Below, piece by piece: positions 32,673-44,429 of a stretch of 64,000 bases of DNA. The first letter of the stretch is position 1, and each line of letters starts with the position of its first letter. Source of the stretch: Branchiostoma belcheri (lineage: Eukaryota; Chordata; Leptocardii; Amphioxiformes; Branchiostomatidae); NCBI RefSeq assembly GCF_001625305.1, contig NW_017803943.1:766208-830207 (forward strand), read 5' to 3'. The position numbers and the translations under genes are program-made. A model generated the notes under the pieces. It did not search any database. It was not told where the DNA came from and saw only the letters and a list, made by a program, of their open reading frames with translations.

Positions 32673-33805
32673 GAGAACGGCCTATATGATAGGAATTAAA
32701 GGGGCATCATGTAACAATTTTGCACCAAAAATCGAAACATTTTAATTGAAAAAAAAATCTTCATTGAAAATTTTACATCCACTTTTCAATATATTTGTGG
32801 AAATATCTCAGATTTCTGACATTTAGGTTGGCCACACGAGACGCACCCAGATTGTGGCACCACCACAAAATACCAAACTATAAACAAACATGGATGACAG
32901 CTGTGTTTCCATCTTTTGAACACACTCGTAAAGCATCATATTTCGGCACCTCCACTACCTCAATGACACTTATTTGCAATGGAGTAGGGTTGATCCAACC
33001 TACTTTGTGAAGAAATGACTAGAAAATTGACTTTTTATATCCTCCTAACGTTACTGTACATAATACAGCTTTTGCATTCTCACAACATTACATGTAGCCA
33101 TAGAAATTCTCTAATAATGTAACGACAGGCACAGTTGGGGCATCATCACTAGAAAGCTGTAAAAAATCCTGCAATTAAATGTGCAAAGATCAGTGTGATA
33201 TAGCTAGCTGCTGTCGCGCTGCATGCCTGCGAAGCTGATGTGATACGCCGAAGGGCGATTATACCAGCTATACTGATTCAGATACAGACAGCAGTGTGAC
33301 AAAGATGTTTTAATACGAAAATTTAATAAGCTCCATACAATGCTTTACATCTTGTACACTTATCTTATTTTAATCTTAACTTTACAAAAAACAGGTACAT
33401 CTAACCTTTTCTTAAGTATGTGTGACATTATTACAAAGAGGAACATATGAACATGTCAACTGTACATTTACCAATTTTGAAAACAGAAATTACAAAGCCT
33501 GATTAAATTGTGTTCCATGCGACCAACTAAACAATCAATCCTATTAACAATTGATGGCAATTATTTGTAATCTGTAGGAATCTGATGTCTTAATATACCC
33601 AAGGTTATAATCAGCATACAGTATGTGGTTTTCCCTAGTTAGAGGTCTGTGTCCACAAACTCTGTTATGGGTCTGGACAAGCATGAGATTATACTTCACA
33701 GATGAGAAGATACACAACTGTTTCTATGTCACAAAATACATTCCAAACACATGTACATTCACCAATGACTAAAGAATTCCACATGACTAAAGAGATAAAA
33801 CAAGT
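32673..33805. other. 3' flanks between copy B and GTF2F1 (convergent)
   Basis: A/T-rich. Contains a possible short repeat around 33195-33275 with complementary ends (atagctagctg / ccagctat). No exon seen. The 3' UTRs of both genes presumably occupy part of it. Confidence 0.5.
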
Positions 33806-36800
33806 TCAAGATTTCAGCCAAAGATGTATCTTGCCATTTATCGTTTTCTTCTCCGGGTTAAGTTTCTTGAGGATCTCCGTCACTTTAGCCACTGTCTGGT
33901 CGCGGTTCAACCCTGTCTTACCCGTTGGGAACTTCTTAAGAAGGTCCTTGGCTGTCATGGGTTTCCTCATCAGATATCTTCTCACTGACTCCTCTGTAAG
34001 ACCAAGCTCACTGAAAAAAAAGGAAAAAAACTTTCTTTAAACTAGGAACTTTTATATTCTAGGTTATATTTACAAACCACATGCATAATGTTTACCTCCA
34101 TATGGTCCAGCTAAACAAACTATTGCTGTTTATATATTCATAATATATATATGGTGACCCTCCAACAGCAACTTGCAACATAATGTAACCCAACACCACA
34201 GTTACCATGGTGACAGCCGTCTGGTTCAGGTCTTTGATCTTATTTGTTTGGGGAAGAATGAGAGGGACAAGACACAGAGCAAAAACAGAATGTTTTCACA
34301 CAAGGTATTTTGAAAACAGACATTTTGAACAATAGATAAAGTCGGTATGGCATATAGTACATAATACATAGAACATAGTACATTTTGTACATAGTAGAGA
34401 AGATGACTGTGTTACCTTGTTGGAGTGCCTGACCCTGATCCTGACCCTTCGTGACTGCGACTGTGGCGAGCCTTCTTGGGCAGCGGACTGTCTCCCTCAC
34501 CTGCTCGCTTTGTACCTGAAGCAATAGACAGGTGAGCAGGAAACAATAGACGGGTGAGCAGGAAACAATAGACAGGTGCTGACTAATAAGTTATGAATGT
34601 TGCAAAAGGCCAGCCTGTGCCCGCTAAGGTTGTAAAATGTAGTTATGTACAACCGCAAATTTGCAATACCAGCTTTGTATTCCTGTGGTTTAGCAAAAAT
34701 TTTGGCTGGACTTTTTTAATCATACTTTCCCATTAGTTTTGGGATCTCCAGAAGATTTCATCATAAAAATTTATTAATCAAGCCCAACAGACCTTTCTGC
34801 TGTTCTAACTTCTTGGCTGCAGCAGCCAGTGTAGACCCGATGCCTCCGTCAGGTGCAGGTGTACTGGCCCTGCTGCTGCTGCTACTGCCTGATCGGGAGT
34901 CTCCCTTAGACCCTACCTTCCCTCCCAGGGGCTTCAATGACTTCTTACTCTGTAGAGAGAGAAGGCAACGACAAGTTATGTACATGTGTAGGAAGTGTGT
35001 CCAGCTGCTTGGATGTGTGTCTGGTGATCTTATTGGTAGCATCTTAGCCTCTAGCAGGCTTCGGGAGGCGGCTGGAAAGAGTAGAAATTGGCCAAATAGA
35101 GAGATAACATGCCGGGGGAGTTGGTCCGCTAGAGACTACAGTTGGCCAGCCAGACTCAAGACCTTCATCTCATCATCATTCCGAAGCATGTATTGTCCTG
35201 TCAATCGATTAAATCCTGTCAGTTAGTAACCAATCAGTGTCCACCAGAAATTGACACCTTAAACTCTCTCTGAAACTTGAAAACATTCTTGGTGAAATAC
35301 TCCATGAATACTGCGATGGACATTAGCACAAATTTAGGAAAATCAAAGTAAATGTATGATTTTTACATATCTTTAATGATATATTTCTCACTAATACATG
35401 ACACCATTATGGGAATCACTTGGTGAAGATTAAGTTGGGCTGTACCACTGTGATTACAGAGAGGGGGGTGAGTGACACAGGAGAAATGGACGTGCTACTC
35501 ACTCGGCCCTTGCCGCTACCCTTCCCATGAGTCTTTCCACCCTTCTTGTCCTACATGTCAATACAGAAGGAGAGAGGGAAGAAGAAAAGACCAGCAAGAT
35601 GTAAAAGTGCAAGGAGATGTCAACAAAACAAAACACCCAATAGTAAAAATATAGAAGCAATGCTATAATGCCTTGTAAGAATACACAGTACACTTCAAAG
35701 CAGTGCCATAATTTGATAGAATTTCACCACTCATGACAGACAAAAATTTTGCCCAATCCGACAGCATAGAAGACAGGTTACTTAACAGCTACAAATTGTC
35801 AATGTTGCTGGGCCAAATAACATTAAATATAATATTATGCCAAAGCAAAATCTTTAAGCAATTTATCTTCCTCACTGTTCATTATCTGTAAAAGAACTGA
35901 TTCATGAAGAAGTAAAAACATTTTCAGTACTAAAATTGTGCCTAAAATCTTGAAAACTAAAAAAAAGTACCATTTTTACCAAACCAACTTGGGAAAACCA
36001 GAAGTTCTAAAATATCTTAAGAGTTTCTGTATCTCTAGCTACTGTTAGTCTGTTGTTCAGTGTTGTACTTCCGGGTCAAGGGTCACTTACCTGCATGAAG
36101 AGTGCGGAGGACTCAAGGTCAACATCGCTGTCTTCTGATGAGCTGCTGTCACTCTCTTCTGTCAATCAAAGGAGATGAAAATTTCAAAATTCAACTGCCA
36201 TATAAGACTTTTTCACAGAACCCATATCATGCTAAGAGACAATGTCACTATGAGTTGAGTGTTTTAGCCAGCGTCCATCAATTTTGCAACTCATGACAGA
36301 CACAAATTTTGCCCAAGCCATCATTTTGACAGACAAAAATTGATGTGTCCACCAGCAAAATGAGTCCATTAGAATGCCTGAAATAGCATTTCAGAGAGTC
36401 AAGATATCAAAATTTTCTGGGGAAGCATGCCCTCAGATCCTCCTAGACTTGTCATACCTATGGAAAAACACCTTGTGCATTTGGCAGTCAACATAATGTT
36501 ACCTCAAACAAAATTGAGATGACAAAAAAAAATAGCAAATTTCCTGCAACACTGATTAAATGTATAATAAGACATGATTTTTTTAACAATCTCATGAAAA
36601 GTCAGAAGGAAACAACTACCTTTTTTGGCAGGTTTGTCTTCTGCTGTTTTCTCCCCGTCAGCAGTCTCCCCTTCCTTCTCCCCCTCCCCCTCCTCCTCCT
36701 CCTCACTAGAGGACATCTCCATCTCCTGGTCCACTCCCTTCAGGTCTGTACCGTCGGTTTTAGACTTGTCTACTTCTTCTTCTGAGGCACTGCAAAATTG

Positions 36801-39800
36801 AATGAATATTGAAGCTATCACAGAGGCCAGAACACCCGTATCAAATGTTATGGCAGTCTAGTTATCACATAAAAAAAAAAATTGAAAAAAAAACCTTAAT
36901 GCAATGAGATTAATGACCTGTTGCACAAGACCCTCAAGATAGGGATATAAACTGCTATGGTGCAAAAAATGTGCATCATCCCCACACATACTAGCAGACG
37001 ACATGCCAAACTACATGCCAATGCAGTACAGGGATCATGAGTTAACGTTATAGCTGCAAAAACACAAAAAATCCAACCATCCGCTATACTCTGCCAGACT
37101 GGTCACTAACCTCCTTTATACGTAGTAAATAGGAGAAAGGAACAAAGTTTATGGAATGGAGCTATAATTACAAATGTCATAGTAAAAAGTAAAATTATGT
37201 ATAACTGACCTTTCATCTTCGTCAGACATATAGTCCACTTCTCTGCCATCATAGTCTCCCTCATCACTGTCCTCTAGGGCCTCATCATCAGAACCTGGGG
37301 TGGGAGGGGGGCATGTACATGTAGATCATATCAAATGTTTGTATGTATACACTGCTTGGAAAATAGTCACAGTCCTTGTAATGTGTAACAAATACATGTA
37401 CACTTGTACTACAGGTTTCAAGCAAAACAATATTACATGTATACAATTCAGGGCTCGAAATACATTTTATTTTTCTGCATACATGTACCTGGCAACATTC
37501 AACATTACCGGCACCTGCATTACAGTTTTTTGGTTTTGTCATGAACCAGTACAGGTAGACATCAGAAAATTCAAATACATATACTTGCACAGTTTCTAGC
37601 CCTGCATGAATATTTGTATTACAGCTTGAAAGACGAGCATATACATACATTTGTGATTTGAGTACAATTGTAAAATGGTACTTTCTATAGTATTCTCTTG
37701 AAACACATGGACCAAATATCCTTGGTGTGTTTGAAATGATTCGTAACATTCTAACAAGAAAACAATCTAGGTATTTTTTTCTTTACCCACCTTTTTGTTT
37801 CTTCTTCTTTTTCTTCTGGACCTTGGTATCTTTCTTTTTCTTGGCAGTTTTTGCTTTTTCTTTTTTCCCCTCTGCTTCATTATCTGAGTCATCCGAGAAG
37901 CCGCCCAAGTCAGAGTCTGAATCGTCCCCCTCCCGTACTTTCTATAAAAAAAAAGGAGAAACCAGTAGATTTAATGTTTGTTATGTGCAGAGTCACATAC
38001 TCTTACCTGCTGAACACAATCAACATGAATGTTAGAGTACATGCATGTAGCAGGTGTATGTACCGAAACTTACTTGTTACATAATATAGCATCAAGAACT
38101 TGACATACATTGTAGCTGCTACAATTGCTGTGCAGGTAAGTTTGATAAAATTTGTGGAAACACACCTATGTACTTGTTCTACTTACCAAGTCGTCTCTGG
38201 CCGATACGTTCTTCTCTGTTTCCCCCTCTGTTTCTCCTTCCTCTTTATTCTCCAGTCTCTTCTTCATCATGATGTTGAAGTAGTTCAGAACTTTATGTCT
38301 CCTGTGAATAAAGAAATAAACAATAAAAATGCAGTCTTTCTTGCTATAAGTTAAAATGTACATAAAATGAAACCGACAAGTTATTCTATATGATTTTCTA
38401 ATGATTTACAAAGTTATTTTCCTTGTGAACAAAATCATGCATGGTTGGCATTAGTTCAGGAGCAGTCTGACCAGATTTAGGCCACCACTACCTTTCTATA
38501 TGCAAGTCAAATGAAATTTGGCTATGTGTGGATAAAGTGGAGTATCAACTATATACAAAAAATAATGGTAAAAATTCAACCTACTTCTCAAACTCAGCCT
38601 CAGCCTCCTCCTCGTTGAGGTACCTGTACTTGATCTGAGGAGTGAAGTTGTACCAGGACTCCACAGGGCAGGCCTCAAACGTCTTGTTTCCCGTCTGTCT
38701 GAAGACAAAGTACGACGAGGCTTCGTTGATTCCGCCCTCCTTTCTCCCTACAAATCTGAGAGGAAGAGACAAAATATCCAAATCATAATTATGCACAAAA
38801 ATGAAGGTGAACCAAAAATTTAGAATTCAAAAATGATGTTTTAAAGGTATCCAATACAATTTCAGGCAGCATAACTGCCTGGATTTTCAAAGTCCATTTT
38901 CTGGTCATTCTTTTAATGTAGTAAAACCCTAATCCATAGCATACTGATATCTGTGAGGCAAAAATATTATGTCGCTGATGGAAAACAATTGCTTGTTTTG
39001 TATTATAGGCTGGTTACTGCTATTTATTGGTGATACCCCAAAAATAAAGAGACAAATCACAAAGTTTGCTTTTGGGCTATTTCAAACACTTGAAATGATG
39101 ATGAAGATATGCTAAAAAATGTCAGTTAATGTTGAAGATATATACATCTACATAACATTAAAAAGAAGGCTCCACCCTGAGGCATTTCCCAATAAAACAT
39201 CAGACCAACCTTTTGCCCCCTTTGCCTCCAATCTTCAGTAACCAGGGCTGGTCCTCCAGCTTGAGTTTGGTCTTGTTGATGCCGTATTTTTTCTGTCGAG
39301 CCTCCTCACGCCACTTCCGCCCGTATTCACTCCCCTCCCCGTACTCCGGCATGGTCTCGTCCTTGTAGATGTCCATGGTACTGGTCTCCCTCTCCATGTT
39401 GGCCTGATGTGGTATAGAAAGAACACCAAACAATGTCACACATGTGAAGTCACAATTATGGCAATAAAAAGTGTTAAAATTTTGACATTTTCTCAGGGGA
39501 GCATGCTTTTGAATGGCGCCTCCAGTGCCTACAGCACTTGACATGCTGTTACAAATATATGTACAAAATTTAGATGATTTAAAAGCCAGGCTGGCTACAA
39601 TAATGGCATTAACTATATACATGTACGTACCTCTCTCCACGTAGACATGTCCACACCACTGTTGGCAGCAAATCTCATCACATTGTATTTCTTCAGAGGA
39701 TTCCTGAAAGCAAACAAGAGAAGAAACTCAGAATAGTGTTGGTCAGCGTTGGTCACGTACTAGTATATTAATTAGTGTGACTCCTGCCATTCAAGTACAA

Positions 39801-40273
39801 TTTGACTCTGAACTGAACCAAGCGCAAACCAGCACCAACAGACCAGTCCACGTCTAGCAATATATTGGAGAACAACAACAGCTATCCAATGTTTTGTTTC
39901 CACTCACTTCTGTATTCTGACTGTAAACTCCTCAGGACCTGGAAGTCCTCCTTGTAGACTCCTGCCACTAGATGACGAGCTCTGGAAAAAAAATGGAGAA
40001 ACTATCAGATTTGTTAAAATATCTAATTCCATAAGCTTTCAAATGAAAGTAGTTATCAATGTTTATCTACCTACTAACAGAAAAGAAGTCTATTTAAAGC
40101 TATCCCAGTTATTCTAACCATGGAGGTAAAAAAATATGTTCTAACCTTTTTTTTTCAACGCAACAAAGCTTAGTGAGTGGGGAGGGGGGCACATACGCTA
40201 CGAATATTTAGCTGGGCCTCAAAATCAACGAAAATATTTCCTACTAAAACGGGTACTTTACCTGTGCAGACAT
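33806..40273 (-). CDS. GTF2F1: General transcription factor IIF subunit 1 (RAP74)
   Basis: Large subunit of TFIIF, which binds RNA polymerase II in the nucleus. Exons on the minus strand: 40262-40273, 39908-39981, 39631-39703, 39210-39403, 38585-38755, 38187-38301, 37791-37941, 37210-37294, 36620-36789, 36091-36158, 35503-35550, 34793-34949, 34416-34515, 33806-34010; 540 residues against 517 in human. The first exon codes only for MSAQ. The N-terminal dimerisation region (about 15-175) includes NPLKKYNVMRFAA, QPWLLKIGGKGGKR and ACPVESWYNF. The middle (about 215-385) is very acidic and Ser/Lys-rich, as in the family. The C-terminal winged helix (about 474-540) begins LTEESVRRYLMRKPMTAKDL and contains ILKKLNPEKK. 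All exon phases agree. Confidence 0.95.
35040..35160. repeat. Copy of the ggccaaatagagagataa foldback family
   Basis: Shares gaaattggccaaatagagag and the flanking gcggctggaaa block with the element at 287-470, in the opposite orientation. Lies in the intron after GTF2F1 exon 12 (upstream in plus coordinates). Confidence 0.65.
36288..36520. repeat. Dispersed repeat shared with PAIP1 intron 7
   Basis: Runs from gacagacacaaattttgccc through tgaaatagcatttcagag to tcaaacaaaattgagatg. The same order is present at 63218-63462. A partial copy starts near 35730. Confidence 0.7.
38841..39165. repeat. Copy of the GCCGCCCTGAAATT MITE family in GTF2F1 intron 4
   Basis: Contains aatttcaggcagcataact, atactgatatctgtgaggc and tttgggctatttcaaacac in the same order as the full element at 42831-43196, with diverged ends. 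Confidence 0.7.
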
Positions 40274-40380
40274 TGTTGCTGCTCCTTGCCGTATGTTGTT
40301 TTGTTTGTTTGTTGATTTTTATACTTAGATATTTGCGAAAACACTATCACAAGTGCGCCAAACTTTCGATATCAATTGAC

Positions 40381-40388
40381 CCGGAAGT
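40381..40388 (+). promoter_or_regulatory. ETS-type site upstream of GTF2F1
   Basis: CCGGAAGT lies about 108 bp upstream of the GTF2F1 start codon. ETS/NRF-2 type sites are usual in housekeeping promoters of animals. A single 8-mer match is weak evidence. Confidence 0.3.
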
Positions 40389-40887
40389 ACAAACTGAAGT
40401 AAACATAGCGCGTCATTTGTTTCTTATCTTAGTTAGAAAGTCATTGATAAATCAGACAGAAATTCATACAAGGTTTAAACTTAATGTATCTATTTATGTG
40501 TATAACGTTATGCATATGTATATAAATGTAAATATATTGAAAATTATCGTTATTTAAGTTATTTGATTTGATTTGGTTTGCATTATTGTTACGAACCTGT
40601 GGTCTTGAATCGAAAGCCATGTTTTTACAGCTGAACCCCAGGAATGGCGCGAAACGAAGAGAAACATTTTGGGAATTTGAATTTCTAATATCGCAAAAAC
40701 AGGGAATAGGTATATTTTCCTATCCAAATTAAAATAAAAAGATTATAATTCGTCAGTCATCTGGCGAAGGTATGTAAAAGATCTTCCTATCAGTAGGAAG
40801 AGATTCACTTTCATGGCCGGAAACTGTCGAAATTTTTATGGCCCAAATCAGCCCCTGACGGCAAGAGATTGTGCAACACAGGCTAAT

Positions 40888-40957
40888 AGTGTCTTTGTTT
40901 GTTTGTTTGTTTGTTTGTTTGTTTGTTTGTTTGTTTGTTTGTTTGTTTGTTTGTTTG
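40888..40957. repeat. (GTTT)n microsatellite
   Basis: About 17 uninterrupted copies of the tetranucleotide gttt. Confidence 0.97.
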
Positions 40958-41784
40958 AACCATTATATTCATCAGAAGCTCAAATCGTCAAACTTACTGC
41001 ATGGCCAATTTGAAAAATTGACAGGGCAGTATTAATTTTCCACCCGAAACGTAAAAAAAATATTCCAGTACAAAAAAAGAAATCCCGATAAAAACACCTA
41101 AAAATAAGCCGAAACCTAAACCTCTGCTTCAGAGAGTAGCCCTTTGTAAACCCACTCACATAAAGTTTGATAAACACATGTTTGATATCAATTTCACCCT
41201 ATCACGCCAACATCTACTTTTAGGAGATGTTATTGGACATTTGAGATGGTATTTTCCGTCTGTTCCTGACAACAAGACAACAGCCTCATCCGATCTCATC
41301 TACATCTCGTGTATAGAATTGTTAGGTCACAGCAAGTAATTTACATAGATGACATTAGCAAGAGCATACATTTTTGCCTGATTTCGAGAAAAAAGAAGAA
41401 AACAAAAATTTTGTTACACTTCGACGGTGGTCAACATTTTTATTTTATTTCATTATTTTTTTTTATTGTTATTGGCTCGCCTTATCTTAGCAGAGGATGT
41501 TAACACAGTATTTCAGCAGAGGATGTCATCCCTAAAATTTACTTACTGTGGCCTTTAATAGATCACATGGTATAGGATTGGCTGTACGCCTTGTGACAGT
41601 CACTGTGGCAATTTGGACTTGTTAACCCCAAGGTTGACCGCTAAGCTTAAAGATAATAAACAAAGAAGCCATGTTAGACACAACAAAGTTTTTTGGGGGG
41701 AGGCTGATGGCGCAGTCTACCTACAGTCTGAAACTCTACTCTCCGAGCAGATGTTGGGTTGGACCAGACGGCAGTTCTAAGCCG

Positions 41785-42115
41785 GCAAGGTGGCCTTGTG
41801 GGTTGACTCAGAATCTGAAGTTTCTGGGTTCGAGTCCCTGGCAGGCCCCCATTGTTGTGTCCTTTTAATGACACAACAATCAAGCGACGAAATAGGTGTA
41901 AAGTTTTTACACCTATTTCGTCGCTTGATTCTGAAAATGAGTACCTAGCTTCGGTGTCCTCTTGGATAGAAGGTCCCGTGCTTTGAGTAGACTAAGAGCT
42001 ACGCATTGAGCACGTGTAAGAACCCACCACACTTATCGAAAAGAGCAGTGACCTTCCCGGTGTGAGTGGTTCAAACCTTACAATCTGGTCTCAGGTTTGA
42101 CATTTTAAAGACTTA
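41785..42115 (+). mobile_element. tRNA-derived SINE with a nested 25-bp hairpin
   Basis: The head tctgggttcgagtccctggc and tail gagtggttcaaaccttaca match the SINE at 13890-14240. At about 41879-41930 a perfect hairpin is present: aatcaagcgacgaaataggt and its complement around a small loop. The 13890 copy lacks it. Confidence 0.7.
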
Positions 42116-42830
42116 GAATGTCCACAGACATTTCATTTCTATGGTCTGTATTCTTAACCGTATTCTCTCCGCAAATTTGGTTTGGTAACCAGGCTACATC
42201 ATATCAGTCTGAACTTGGAGCTATTTAAAGTTTGATATATTCTTGACACTAAACGTCATTCAAAACAAACCCAGAGGCTGTTTACAAAGACAGATGGATC
42301 TTTTTGACACAAAGTAAACATAACACCATCTGTCAGAGCTGTCAATCACTTCACGGCACGACACCACAGTCTGATAACACTTGCCCATGTGGCATCGGTT
42401 AGAAACTTCATAAGGTGGACTCTACCACTTGCGAAGAGGGAATATGTACATGTTATATCAATAACTATAACACGGAAAACTTGATGTTTCAAAAATATTT
42501 CCAATTGACTGATATGATATAAGTTTTTAAGTTAATTTGTCAATGTTATTAGTTCCAGGTATGTTGAGATGCAATGTGTATCTGTGTAGCCGTGTGGAAA
42601 ATTGAAATGTTTTCCCCTATGGCTAGAATGTAAGTGTCTTGCGGTTTGTAAAATGAGCCTAAACTCGTGACGGTGTTGCACAGTAGCCGACTGAGGACTC
42701 GTGGCACTTTTCCCTGGAAAACCGGCAACACACCGGCCGGTTTCTGTAGTCTGGTCTGTAGGAGCGGGAAGTCTTCAGAAACCAGGTAAGACCTTTTTTT
42801 TATTGTTTCTTAAACGACATGTCAAAGCTA

Positions 42831-43196
42831 AAGGCATCCGATGTAATTTCAGGGCGGCAAAATTAAAACTGGATTTAAAGTCAATTTTCTAGTCATTACT
42901 TTAAAAACCCTATCCCATAGTATACAGATATCTGTGAGGCACAAAAGCGATGTCACTGATAAAAAAACCGTTGCTTGTCGTAACTATTGGCTGGTTCGAG
43001 CTGTTTATGGGTGATTTTTTAAAAGATAAAGTGACGCCTCGCGTAGTTTGTTTTAGGGCTGTTTCAAACGCTTCAAGTATGAAATGATGACTAAAAGTTT
43101 GTAAGAAATAGCAGTAAATGTCAATATCAGGCCGATTTCCTCTTACAGATTTTTTTTTACTTTTGCCGCCCTGAAATTGCAGGGATTGGATGCCTT
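42831..43196. mobile_element. Full-length MITE, about 366 bp, with terminal inverted repeats
   Basis: The left end reads aaggcatccgatgtaatttc then agggcggcaaaa; the right end reads ttttgccgccctgaaattgc then ggattggatgcctt. No coding capacity. Other copies or pieces: 4700-4742, 20771-20840, 38841-39165, 44755-44920, 54578-54830. Confidence 0.8.
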
Positions 43197-44069
43197 TCTC
43201 TTTTCTCCTTACATTCTCTTCTCATTTTGAACAGATAGGCACACTTGATAAGACCATGTTGATGTGATTATATGGATGACATCCGCGCGCGCTTGAATTT
43301 TCGTCCGTTTCCCAACAAGAAGGGTTTTGGGACCATACTGTAAATCGTACAAAGCAGCTGCATTAGCAAATATATGCCGTAAATTTTAAATAAATTGGAA
43401 AACGATCAATCCCAACAGCCGGGCATGGAAGAAAATGTGAAGAAATGAAAATTAAGAGTCTACTATTATTCGCCAAAGCATACTCTGCCAGTCTGTGTGA
43501 AGTCATTTGTTCAACTTCAACCTTCATGACCACGTAGATTTAATAATAAAGGCAACTTTTTTACCAACCCTTTTTATTGGCTCGCATCCCAGAGGATGTC
43601 ATCATATAATCGTATCAACATGGCCTATTAAATATTCAATTGATCAAGTAAAGGAAACGAGCGCTTCCTTTCCTGTCGCTTGAAGAGACGTTAGGTAAGA
43701 TCGCGTGCCAGCCTGAGCTCCGTGAGTCCAGACTACAGACGTCTTCTCGTTAAGACTCCTGCCTAGGAGCTTAATTTAGCCCCGGTGCGTTTTTATCTGG
43801 TTGGCCTTGATCCCCGGTCTGTCTGGCCGCCATGTGTTCCCGCTTCAGGGATCAGACAGTCCTGCAGGACAGTCGGGGTGAGCCTGGAGCTTTCACCTGA
43901 TGATAGACTACAGCTGGGCGGGGTGGTGACGAGACGAACATGTTTGAAGTATGAGATTTCCAACACAAGGAAATTGTCACAGATGTAAACTTTAAAGAAG
44001 TCCCCGAGAGGCGCGCAACTTCCTAACTATACTAGTTTTACAACGACGATAGCTTCAAATTCTAAACAT

Positions 44070-44425
44070 TTCTCTCTTCTCTCCTGCCCCCTTTTGTTTC
44101 TTCTCCTTTCATTCTCTCTTTATATTTCCTTACTACATCACTTTATTCCTTCATTTTCTATTTCTTCCTCTTTGCATCCTTCCATTTTTCCTATCTTCAT
44201 TTCTTTCTACTTTCCTTCATTTCTTCCTTCCTTCCTATCTTCTTTCTTTCCCTTATTCTCTCCTTCCTCCTTTCCCTCTTTCTTTCTTTCTTTCCTTCCA
44301 TCCTTCATTCGTTTCTTTCTACTTTTCTTTTTCTTTCTTTCTTCATTTATTCATTTATTCATCCTTTCTTTCCTGTATTATCTCCCTCCTTCCTCCTTTC
44401 ATTCCTTCCTTCCTTCCTCCCTTGC
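44070..44425. repeat. Polypyrimidine (C/T) low-complexity tract
   Basis: Over 350 bp of almost pure C and T (ttcc, tttc words) run up to the acceptor ccttgcag just before the selenoprotein ATG. The tract is about ten times a normal polypyrimidine tract and opens a false Ser/Phe/Leu frame. Confidence 0.95.
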
Positions 44426-44429
44426 AGCC

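Larger units (their letters stand above)
40274..44429. other. Intergenic region between GTF2F1 and the selenoprotein gene
   Basis: Divergent genes flank it. Contains a (GTTT)n array, a SINE with a nested hairpin, a full-length MITE and a pyrimidine tract. The 5' non-coding exon of the selenoprotein gene must lie here or further left, but cannot be placed. No other coding exon recognised. Confidence 0.55.
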
